Below, in pieces: positions 17,923 through 25,535 of a stretch of 64,000 nucleotides of DNA (positions within the stretch are counted from its first letter, which is position 1; every line of letters starts with the position of its first letter). Position numbers and translations under genes: made by a program. Under the pieces are notes generated by a model. That model was not told the DNA's origin, did not search any database, and saw nothing but the letters and a program-made list of their open reading frames with translations. This stretch comes from Winogradskya consettensis (GTDB lineage: Bacteria > Actinomycetota > Actinomycetes > Mycobacteriales > Micromonosporaceae), in NCBI RefSeq assembly GCF_018332715.1, contig NZ_BOQP01000002.1:54506-118505 (forward strand). The letters are read 5' to 3'.

Positions 17923-18791
17923 AAATGCACAAGGACCAGCTCGACATCCCGATCCCCACGGTCGCTGCCCTGGTCGCGGCCCAGTTCCCGGCCTGGCAGA
18001 CCCTGCCCGTACGCCCATTGCCCTCAACCGGCACCGTCAACGCCCTCTTCCGCCTCGGCGACGACATCGTCCTGCGCTTCCCGCTCCTACCCGCCGACGT
18101 CACCGAGCTGCGAACCGAGCAGGAAAACGCCCGGCACCTCGCTCCGCACCTCACCCTGCAGGTCCCGGAGCCCCTCGCCCTCGGCGAACCAGGCTTCGGC
18201 TACCCGGGGCCGTGGACGGCGTACCGATGGATCGCGGGCGACCCCGTCACCACCCTGACCGACCCGCAGTCCTTCGCCACCGACCTGGCAGCTTTCGTCA
18301 CCGAACTCCACGCCATCGACACCGGCGGCCGCAGCTGGCCGGGCGAAGGCCGCGGCGGCCCACTGCACACCGAGGACGCCTACGTCCGCCAGATGCTCGC
18401 CGAATGCGCCACCCTGACCGACACCACCGCCCTGGCCCGCATCTGGTCCGACTGCCTGGCCGCCCCCGCCCACCCCGGTCCGGCCGTCTGGCTCCACGCC
18501 GACCTCATGCCCGGCAACCTCCTCACCCGCAACGGCTCCCTGGCAGCCGTGATCGACCTCGGCGCGGCCAACATCGGCGACCCGGCCGTAGACCTGATGC
18601 CGGCCTGGAACCTCCTCCCCCCGAAGGCCCGCCCGACCTACCGGAAGGCGTCATCGGCCGACGACGCCCGCTGGCAACGAGGCAAGGGCTGGGCCCTCAT
18701 CCAAGCCATCGGAGCCCTCCCCTACTACCAGGTCACCAACCCAGCCATGGCTGCCACCGCCCGCCACACCCTCAACGCGCTACTCGAATAG
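17919..18791 (+). CDS. Aminoglycoside phosphotransferase/choline kinase-like protein
   Basis: A 290-aa APH-fold protein. The catalytic loop is WLHADLMPGNLL (H-x-D-x-x-x-x-N type), followed by VIDLGAANIGDPAVDL, where the D acts as the DFG-like metal ligand. The N-lobe has the DDIVLRFPL strand. These enzymes phosphorylate small molecules such as aminoglycosides, homoserine or sugars; the target is unknown. The ATG lies in an ATGA overlap with the DeoR stop, so it is expressed with the regulator, hinting at an amino-sugar-like substrate. The neighbourhood gives no direct link to resistance. Confidence 0.8.
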   Translation: MKMHKDQLDIPIPTVAALVAAQFPAWQTLPVRPLPSTGTVNALFRLGDDIVLRFPLLPADVTELRTEQENARHLAPHLTLQVPEPLALGEPGFGYPGPWTAYRWIAGDPVTTLTDPQSFATDLAAFVTELHAIDTGGRSWPGEGRGGPLHTEDAYVRQMLAECATLTDTTALARIWSDCLAAPAHPGPAVWLHADLMPGNLLTRNGSLAAVIDLGAANIGDPAVDLMPAWNLLPPKARPTYRKASSADDARWQRGKGWALIQAIGALPYYQVTNPAMAATARHTLNALLE

Positions 18792-18985
18792 CCCGGGTGC
18801 CAAGCGTTTGGCGGCGCTGTCCACCATCTGGAGCCATCTCGGTATCAGCCGCTCGGTGAGTGCCATGTGAGCAATCCTGCAGAGGTCAGCTCTGCGAGCG
18901 GAGCGGCTGCGCGAAGCACTGGAATTCACGCTTCTTGACGCGCGGTATAGTACGCACGTTCGACAGCGGAAGGTGGCGCACGAAG

Positions 18986-19492
18986 GTGAACGCTAACGTC
19001 CATCAGGGCTTGCACGGCGAGGGCTTCATCTTCGCGTTGGCAAGCGCCGCTGGGCTGACCACCAGCAGGATGAACCTGGATGTGGATGGCGTTGACTGGC
19101 AGATCGCCGCGTCCGGTCCCAGAGGTACGGTCAGGTCGCCGAAGATTGAATGCCAAGTCAAGTCGAAGTCGGCCCCCGACCTCCGGGACGAGCACTACCG
19201 CGTTCGCCTGCCGATCGAGAGCTATAACAAGATCGCCGGGGAGGGATTTCAGATCCCTCGGTTCCTCTTCGTCGTCGTTGTTCCGGTGGAGGCGTCCGAC
19301 TATGCGGCTTGCCGTCATGAAGGCATGACGCTAGGTAATGCGGGCTACTGGCTTGCGATGGCACAATTCGCACCCCAGTCTGTCGAGGAACATGGCAAGA
19401 GCATCGTGCTCGACGTGCCGAAGGCGAATCTGCTGACGCCGGTGACGCTGCGGGCACTGTTGATAGGGGATCTGGAGGGGGCGGTCGCGTGA
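18986..19492 (+). CDS. DUF4365-domain protein, PD-(D/E)XK nuclease-like
   Basis: From GTG 18986 the product is 168 aa. It follows the DUF4365 plan: an N-terminal GE pair (G11-E12), then DGVDWQI (D37) and IECQVKSK (E55, Q57, K59), which together match the D...(E/Q)xK active site of restriction-endonuclease folds. DUF4365 proteins are often found beside mobile or defence genes, but their function is not settled. The frame is open 126 nt further upstream, without family sequence. A TATAGT box (18946-18951) lies 35 nt before the start. The gene overlaps the next by 4 nt (GTGA). GC content and codon choice are visibly lower and more mixed than in nearby genes, suggesting transfer. Nuclease activity is inference. 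Confidence 0.7.
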   Translation: MNANVHQGLHGEGFIFALASAAGLTTSRMNLDVDGVDWQIAASGPRGTVRSPKIECQVKSKSAPDLRDEHYRVRLPIESYNKIAGEGFQIPRFLFVVVVPVEASDYAACRHEGMTLGNAGYWLAMAQFAPQSVEEHGKSIVLDVPKANLLTPVTLRALLIGDLEGAVA

Positions 19493-20649
19493 TTGACGTA
19501 CAGGTCACCGATCGGGCTGCTCTTGCTGCCCGGTCCCCGATCGAGCTGGCAATGTATCTCCGTGCGCACGGTTGGACGACCCGGGACCGAGGCGTGGTCA
19601 GTGTCCAGTGGGTAAAGATGGTTGAGGGCGACGAGTTCGAGGCGGTTCAGCCCGTCGACTCGAGGCTTCGGGATTACGGTCTGCGGGTCCTGGACATTCT
19701 GCGCACCCTTGCGGTGGTCGAGGGGCGTTCCGAGCTGGAGATACTTCGCGACATCTCCACCGTGTCCATGGATGTGCACAGCGTTCGTACTTTCCCCACC
19801 GATCGTTCGCCGGGCATGATCGGGCTGGACGACGGCGTCCAGGCGTTCGAGAGCCTTCGTAATTTGATTCTTGCCGCGGCCTATTCGGTCAGTGCGGAGC
19901 AACCGAAGGCCGTGCAGCCTGCCCGGAAGCCCGCTGAAGTGCTGCGATTCCTCAGGGATGTGCAAATCGGCCCGAGCACAGAGGGCAGCTTTGTCATCGC
20001 CGCGCATACGCCCATCCCGCCGCGTCTGACCTCAGGCGACGATGTGGGCGCGCTGGCGCCATCCGAGCCCTTCGAACGACGGGTTTCTCTCCGGGTGTAC
20101 GAAGCGGTCCAAGCGGCGCACAGTGCCGCCAACGCTGCACTTACCAGTGTTGATGGCCTGGACGCCTTTACGGCTTCGATCAGGCAAGGCGTCAGCGCCA
20201 ATCTGTGCGAAGCCCTGGTGGGATTGGGCGGCGAGGCAGGGCATCCGTTCGAGCTGGATCTGTCGCTGGCCGCGTCGAGGCCGTTGCTGGGCCGGACACT
20301 GGGCCCCGTCCGGTTCCGGCACGATCACCTTCCAGTGCTGCAGGCTGCCGCGCAGGAGTTGCGTGAGCGCATCGCCGAGGAGTCCGTAGCGGTGATCGGC
20401 AACGTGGTGCGGTTGCACCGCGAGGGGTCGGGGCCGGGTGAGATCAGCGTCGCCGGTTCCGTCGAGGGCGAGGATCGGCTGCGCCGGATCTGGATGGATC
20501 TCGACGCCGATGACTACGGCCGGGCGACGCGTGCCCATGAGCAGATGCTGAACGTCTCTGTGCGGGGTGATCTGGTCCGGCGGGGCACCCGGCTGGTGCT
20601 GCGCAATCCTGGCGGCTTTCGGATCGTGCCTGGCAGCGAGAACGACTAG
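19489..20649 (+). CDS. Hypothetical protein, partner of DUF4365 protein
   Basis: A 386-aa soluble protein with no motif I can name. It opens with IELAMYLRAHGW and has a helical N-terminal third (DYGLRVLDILRTLAVVEGRSELEILRDI). The middle is Ala-rich and helical, and the C-terminal part (about 290-380) has beta-like segments, for example EISVAGSVEGEDRLRRIWMD and GTRLVLRNPGGFRI. I see no membrane segment, signal peptide or nucleotide-binding loop. The GTG start overlaps the DUF4365 stop (GTGA), so the two are made together and probably act together. The stop overlaps the TetR gene end by 4 nt in convergent orientation. Base composition matches the DUF4365 gene. Confidence 0.75.
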   Translation: MIDVQVTDRAALAARSPIELAMYLRAHGWTTRDRGVVSVQWVKMVEGDEFEAVQPVDSRLRDYGLRVLDILRTLAVVEGRSELEILRDISTVSMDVHSVRTFPTDRSPGMIGLDDGVQAFESLRNLILAAAYSVSAEQPKAVQPARKPAEVLRFLRDVQIGPSTEGSFVIAAHTPIPPRLTSGDDVGALAPSEPFERRVSLRVYEAVQAAHSAANAALTSVDGLDAFTASIRQGVSANLCEALVGLGGEAGHPFELDLSLAASRPLLGRTLGPVRFRHDHLPVLQAAAQELRERIAEESVAVIGNVVRLHREGSGPGEISVAGSVEGEDRLRRIWMDLDADDYGRATRAHEQMLNVSVRGDLVRRGTRLVLRNPGGFRIVPGSEND

Positions 20650-21218
20650 AGCGGTTCCGCGGTGATGGCGCGCAGGGATTTCAAGGTTTCGTCGACGAAG
20701 CCGGTCAGGGGCTGGTCGTCGGGGGCCGCGAGCCAGCGTTCGATGGCGACGTTGAAGGCTGTTACCGCGATGCGGGCGGCGACCGTGGCGGTCAGGTTGT
20801 CGAAGCCTCGGGTTTGGAAGCCTTCGGCGATGGCTTCCCACATGGCGGAGAGTTTGCGGAGTTCGCGTTCGCGGAGGCCTTCGTCGGACTGGACGACGGC
20901 CTGGCGGGCTTTCAGCCGGGCGCGCTGGCCCTCGAAGGCGGTGGTGGCCATGGTGTGCAGGCCGTGGGCGATGAGGGCCATCGGGGTGAGGTCGGGTGGG
21001 GCTTCGGCGACCATGCGGGCGACCTTCGCCGGGTATTCGTCCTCGCCCGCGAAGAGGACCTCGCGCTTGTCGGCGAAGTGGCGGAAGTAGGTCCTGGTGG
21101 TGAGGCCGGCGCGGGCGGTGATCTGCGGGACGGTTGTCTCGGCGAAGCCCTGCTCGGTGAAGAGCTCGAGGGCGGCCTTCTCCAGGCGTTCGCGCGCGTC
21201 AGGTTGCCATCGAGCCAT
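20646..21218 (-). CDS. TetR-family transcriptional regulator
   Basis: A 190-aa TetR repressor. The N-terminal helix-turn-helix is visible as ALELFTEQGFAETTVPQITARAGLTTRTYFRHF (about 17-49, shown here only as the family pattern TVPQITARAGL and TYFRHF). The C-terminal ligand domain is helical and not diagnostic. It is the last gene after the hydrolase-ABC fusion and its permease on the same strand, 22 nt downstream, so it probably controls that exporter-like operon in response to a small molecule. Confidence 0.88.
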   Translation of the reverse strand: MARWQPDARERLEKAALELFTEQGFAETTVPQITARAGLTTRTYFRHFADKREVLFAGEDEYPAKVARMVAEAPPDLTPMALIAHGLHTMATTAFEGQRARLKARQAVVQSDEGLRERELRKLSAMWEAIAEGFQTRGFDNLTATVAARIAVTAFNVAIERWLAAPDDQPLTGFVDETLKSLRAITAEPL

Positions 21219-21240
21219 CCGCCCAGTCTAAGAAGTCCCG

Positions 21241-22104
21241 CTACGAAGTCACGTCCTTGCGGGTGAAGCGGAAGAAGGCCACGGACCAGAAGAGGGTGGC
21301 GTAACAGACCGCGGAGATGGCGCCCTTGACCACGTCGTCGGTCTGCATCGGGGTGGAGAGCAGGCCCAGCCAGGCGTCGCTGTAGTGGGTGGGGAGGAAG
21401 TTGCGGATCGAGCCGAGGGCGGTGATCTGGTCGAGGATGCTCGACAGGATCCAGAGCAGGACCGCGCCGCCGACCGCGCCGAGGGCGGCGTCGGTGACGA
21501 CGGACAGCAGGAAGGCGAGGCCGGCGACGCCGAGCAGGACCACGGCGAGGTAGCCGAGGATGCCGAGGAGCCGGAGCACGCCTTCGCCGGCGGGGATCTC
21601 CGCTGACACCGTGCTGCCCAGGGGATGCCAGCCGTAGCGCAGGGTGCCCACCAGCAGGGCCGTGGTGGCCAGGGTGAGCAGGGCGGTCAGCGAGTAGCCG
21701 AGCGCGACGATCAGCTTGACGGCGAGGAGCCGGGCCCGCGGCACGGGGATGGCGAGCAGGTAGCGCAGGCTGCCCCAGCTGGCTTCCGAGGCGACGGTGT
21801 CGCCGCAGAACAGCGCGACGACGACCACCAGCAGGAAGCTGGCCGAGACGAAGATGCTGAACAGGGCGAAGTTCAGGCCGCCCGACGTGGCGAGATCGTT
21901 GAGCGACGAGAACGCCCCGCCGCCGTTGTTGTCATCGTCGCCCCCGCCGAACTCGAAGGCAATGAGGATGATCAACGGCAGCAGGACCATGAAACCCAGG
22001 GCCAGTTGGGTACGCCGTCGGCCCGCCTGCCGCCTGATCTCCGCCCGGATCGGCAGAGTGGCAGCGGGGCGGTAGCCCGCGGCTGGGGCCTCTGAAACGG
22101 TCAT
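21241..22104 (-). CDS. ABC-2 type transporter permease
   Basis: A 287-aa integral membrane protein with six hydrophobic segments (for example LALGFMVLLPLIILIAFEFG, SILLVVVVALF-like, and LAVVLLGVAGLAFLLSVV). The ABC-2 permease feature of a long loop after the first segment is present; here the loop is Asp/Asn/Gly-rich (GGGDDDNNGGG). The start ATG overlaps the stop of the fusion ATPase gene by 4 nt (22101-22104). It should form the membrane part of an exporter with that ATPase. The substrate is unknown. Confidence 0.85.
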   Translation of the reverse strand: MTVSEAPAAGYRPAATLPIRAEIRRQAGRRRTQLALGFMVLLPLIILIAFEFGGGDDDNNGGGAFSSLNDLATSGGLNFALFSIFVSASFLLVVVVALFCGDTVASEASWGSLRYLLAIPVPRARLLAVKLIVALGYSLTALLTLATTALLVGTLRYGWHPLGSTVSAEIPAGEGVLRLLGILGYLAVVLLGVAGLAFLLSVVTDAALGAVGGAVLLWILSSILDQITALGSIRNFLPTHYSDAWLGLLSTPMQTDDVVKGAISAVCYATLFWSVAFFRFTRKDVTS

Positions 22105-24794
22105 CGGTCGCCACTTCCTCGCGAGTTGTCGCCCACCAGGGCCAGGAATGCGTCTTCGAGGCGGCGGCGGGGCATGACCCGGTCCACGCCGATTCCGGCC
22201 TTGACCAGGGAAGCCACCACCTCCTCGCGGGGTGTGCCGTTCATGTCGACGATCAGGTGCGAGTCGCCGTCGGGGGTGACGCCGCGGACGCCCAGCCCGG
22301 CCAGGACCTTTGAGGCAGCGGCCACGTCGGAGACGCCGAGCTGGACCGAGGGGGATTCGCCGACGATGTCGTCGACCGGGCCGGCGGCCACGATCCGGCC
22401 CTTGTTGACCACGACGGCGTGGGTGCAGGTCTGTTCGACCTCGGCGAGCAGGTGACTGGAGACGAGGACCGCGCGCCCGTCGGTGGCGTAGCGGCGGAGC
22501 ACCCGGCGCATCTCGGCGATCTGCGGCGGGTCGAGGCCGTCGGTCGGTTCGTCGAGGACCAGCAGGTCGGGCAGGCCGAGCATGGCCTGCGCGATGGCGA
22601 GCCGCTGGCGCATGCCGTGGCTGTAGTTCTTGGTGCGCCGGTGGACCGACTCGCCCAGTCCGGCGATCTCCAGCGCCTCGTCGAAGCGGGCGTCGGCGAG
22701 CGGGCGACCGGTGGCCTGCCAGTACGCCGTCAGGTTCTCGTACCCGCTGAGGTGTGGCAGGAAGCCGGGACCCTCGACGAGCGCGCCGACCCGGGACAGG
22801 ATCGGCGCCCCGGGCACGAGCGGCTGGCCGAACACGAGCGCGTCCCCGGAGGTCGGCATGGTCAGGCCCATGAGTACGCGCAGCGTGGTGGTCTTGCCCG
22901 CGCCGTTGGGCCCGAGCAACCCGACGACCTGCCCCCGTTCGACCCGGAAGGCGACCTTCTCGACCGCCACGAACCCGTCGTCGTACGCCTTGCGCAGGTC
23001 ACGCACGATCAGCGGGGTGTCGGCGTACTCGTCGACCTTGGCGGGAGTGCGACGGCGGGTGAGCAGCACGGTCAGGACGACGCCGGCGACGATGACCAGG
23101 AGCACACCGAGCAGAACCCAGCGCCAGATGACCTGCGGGTTGGCGATCGGGGTGCCGACCACGGTGGGCACGGTGACGACGGGTTCCACGGCGACGGTGT
23201 AGACCGTGGGGGTGGCCGGGGTGAAGAACGCCTGGTCGGAAGTGGCGACCACCACGCGTACGGTATGACCTTGATCGATGCGCCGGACGATCGCCGGGAG
23301 CGTCACGGTGACCGGTTGCGCAGCGCTGATCCCGGCCGGCAGGCCGGTGAGCCTGACCGGCGCGATCAGGCCACCGCTCAGCGTCTCGGCCCCGGTCGGG
23401 TCGACGTCGTAGAGCTTGACGAACACGGTCGCGGTGCCGGTCGGCGACGCGACGCGCAGCTTGACGCTGGGCGAGCCGGCGACCTCGACCGCGCTGGTCA
23501 GAGGCGTCGACTCGAATGTGGCGTGCTGGCCGGCCAGGTCACCGGCGGCGCCACCGAGCAGCGAGCTGAGCTGACCGCCGACACCCGGCAGCGACGAGAG
23601 CCCGGCCGGGTTGCCGTTGGGCGGCGCGGCGATGCGCTGCGCGGCGCCGGTCACGGACAGCGAAGTGCTCCCGGTTCCCGCTAGCCCCGGGTAACTGGGG
23701 TCGGAGTAACCGTTGGTAACCAGCCCCCGGTCGAGCGCACTGAATCCGGCGACCCGCGAGTAGGTGAAGCTGTTCGAGGGCGCCGCGCCCTCGCCCTTCA
23801 CGTAGTGGTCGAGCCACTGGGCGGTCAGCGCGTGGGTCCGGTCCTGGTCGGTCTGCGGCCCGTCGCCACCGTCGTGGCCACCGGTGAACCAGGCGACCCG
23901 GACCGTGGTGCCGGTCGCGGCGATGCCCTTGGCGTTGGCGTCCGCCTCGGAGAGCGGGAAGAGCGTGTCGACCTCGCCCTGGATCAGCAGCGTCGGCGCC
24001 TTGATCTTGTCGAGCACGGAGGCCGGGCTCGACTTGGCCAGTAACGCCGTCGTGGCGGCGTCAGGCTCACCCGTTGTCGCCATCTTCAGATAGGCCGCGC
24101 AGACGTCCGCCGCGAATCGGCCGCAGGCGGGGTCGGAGCCTCCGGAGGAGGAGCCGAAGAACAGCCCCGCCCAGCTCTTCTTGAACACTCCCGAGGGGAA
24201 GAACGACGTGGTCAGGTTGTTCCAGGTGATCAGCGGGACGATCGCGTCGACCCGCTGGTCCACGCCGGCCAGCATCAGCGCCAGCGCGCCACCGTAGGAG
24301 CCGCCGACCACCCCGACCCGGGGGTCACCGGCCGCGTCGGTCCGCACCGACGGCTGCGCGGCGAGCCAGTCGAGCAGTCGCTGCGCGTCCTTGACCTCGT
24401 AGTCCGGGCTGTCCAGGTGGATCTCACCACCGCTGCGCCCGAAACCGCGGGCGGTCCAGGTCAGTACGGCGTATCCCCGGTCGGCGATCGACTCGGCGTC
24501 GTCGCTGACGGACTCCTTCGTACCCCCGAATCCGTGCGCGAGCAGCACCGCCGGAACCTTGTCCGAATGGTCTTTCGGCAGGTAGAAGCGGGTGTCAAGG
24601 GTGATCGGCTCGGTGCCCGAGGGCCCGGAGTTCACCGTGATCAGCTGGTCGGTGGCGGTCCAGGAGTGCCGTTCGGGCAGCGCGGCCCAGGTCACCAGCG
24701 CGGCCACGAGCACGAGGACCACGCCACCGGCTGTGGCCCGCCGCCGCGAGAGGCGGGGCAGGGCACGGCGCAGCCGGGTCGTCAGGGCAGACAT
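22101..24794 (-). CDS. Fusion of extracytoplasmic CocE/S15-type hydrolase with ABC transporter ATPase
   Basis: The 897-aa protein joins two enzymes. Order: basic N-terminus, membrane helix (about 23-39), alpha/beta hydrolase of X-Pro dipeptidyl-peptidase/CocE type (about 45-345; nucleophile S166 in GGSYGG, D276, H307 in GGHDGG), beta-sandwich C-terminal domain of the same family (about 375-545), a second membrane helix (about 557-578), then an ABC ATPase (595-897) with Walker A GPNGAGKT (628-635), signature YSHGMRQRLA, and Walker B LLVLDEPTDGLD. The two helices place the hydrolase outside and the ATPase inside. The ATPase is of the drug/antibiotic-exporter type with the C-terminal HLIVDMNG-like extension. 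It pairs with the ABC-2 permease just downstream. The hydrolase may process the exported or an incoming substrate. Confidence 0.9.
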   Translation of the reverse strand: MSALTTRLRRALPRLSRRRATAGGVVLVLVAALVTWAALPERHSWTATDQLITVNSGPSGTEPITLDTRFYLPKDHSDKVPAVLLAHGFGGTKESVSDDAESIADRGYAVLTWTARGFGRSGGEIHLDSPDYEVKDAQRLLDWLAAQPSVRTDAAGDPRVGVVGGSYGGALALMLAGVDQRVDAIVPLITWNNLTTSFFPSGVFKKSWAGLFFGSSSGGSDPACGRFAADVCAAYLKMATTGEPDAATTALLAKSSPASVLDKIKAPTLLIQGEVDTLFPLSEADANAKGIAATGTTVRVAWFTGGHDGGDGPQTDQDRTHALTAQWLDHYVKGEGAAPSNSFTYSRVAGFSALDRGLVTNGYSDPSYPGLAGTGSTSLSVTGAAQRIAAPPNGNPAGLSSLPGVGGQLSSLLGGAAGDLAGQHATFESTPLTSAVEVAGSPSVKLRVASPTGTATVFVKLYDVDPTGAETLSGGLIAPVRLTGLPAGISAAQPVTVTLPAIVRRIDQGHTVRVVVATSDQAFFTPATPTVYTVAVEPVVTVPTVVGTPIANPQVIWRWVLLGVLLVIVAGVVLTVLLTRRRTPAKVDEYADTPLIVRDLRKAYDDGFVAVEKVAFRVERGQVVGLLGPNGAGKTTTLRVLMGLTMPTSGDALVFGQPLVPGAPILSRVGALVEGPGFLPHLSGYENLTAYWQATGRPLADARFDEALEIAGLGESVHRRTKNYSHGMRQRLAIAQAMLGLPDLLVLDEPTDGLDPPQIAEMRRVLRRYATDGRAVLVSSHLLAEVEQTCTHAVVVNKGRIVAAGPVDDIVGESPSVQLGVSDVAAASKVLAGLGVRGVTPDGDSHLIVDMNGTPREEVVASLVKAGIGVDRVMPRRRLEDAFLALVGDNSRGSGDR

Positions 24795-24839
24795 GCGGGC
24801 AACGCTATCGGCGTGCCGCTGAGCATGAGCTGTGAACCG

Positions 24840-25463
24840 TCAGCAGCCCTGCTGATCGGTGAAGTAGAACTGGACCGTCTGGGCCTCGCCGACCATGATC
24901 GCGGCTACTTTGCCGTTGTCGATCCGGAACAACAGCGCGTTCTTGCCGTCGACGGTGTACCAGGCGCTCGCCCCGATCCAGTCGTCGAGCTGCTTACCCT
25001 TCGGATACAGGGCCTTGACCTGGTCGTACGCCGTGCCGACCTTGGCGCCGGCCTGCGTGCTGACCGCCGTGCTGGTCACGGTGACCCGCTTGAGCTTGCC
25101 GTCGCTGAACGCCAGCGCGGGGGTGTCGTACTTGCTCAGCCCCGCACTCGTCGCGCAGTCGCCCTTCTTCGTGACCTTGCCGACAAGCTTCGCCGAGGAC
25201 AGATCCTTTTGCCCGACCCCGATGAGGTACGGCCCGAGCCCACCCGCCGCGAGCACCTCCGACGAGCCCTTGCCCACCGGAGCCTGCCCCTTCTTCGCCC
25301 CCGGAGCAGCGGATTCGGGCACCTCGGACACCGGCGCGGCGGACGACGCAGCCGGATCGGGGTTGACGAAGGCCCCCGCGTCCTTGTCGTCGTCCTTGGA
25401 ACACGCGGCGACCCCGAGCAGGGTGATCGCGGCGACGGTGACTGCGGCGTAGCGGTGCCTCAT
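24840..25463 (-). CDS. Putative lipoprotein, unknown function
   Basis: A 207-aa protein with a lipoprotein signal: MRHRYAAVTVAAITLLGVAAC, where LGVAAC is the lipobox and the Cys would be acylated. A disordered Asp/Ala/Pro/Ser linker follows (about 22-70). A compact domain ends in WYTVDGKNALLFRIDNGKVA and FYFTDQQGC; two other cysteines (GDCATS and the final C) may pair. No named family recognised. It lies 45 nt upstream of the hydrolase-ABC fusion on the same strand and could be in that operon. Confidence 0.75.
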   Translation of the reverse strand: MRHRYAAVTVAAITLLGVAACSKDDDKDAGAFVNPDPAASSAAPVSEVPESAAPGAKKGQAPVGKGSSEVLAAGGLGPYLIGVGQKDLSSAKLVGKVTKKGDCATSAGLSKYDTPALAFSDGKLKRVTVTSTAVSTQAGAKVGTAYDQVKALYPKGKQLDDWIGASAWYTVDGKNALLFRIDNGKVAAIMVGEAQTVQFYFTDQQGC

Positions 25464-25535
25464 GGCGGTGGGCCCTCCCGGCTGGGCTGACGGCGATAGC
25501 GTGTCAACTTAGTCCTCTCCCTGTACCCAGGCCGA

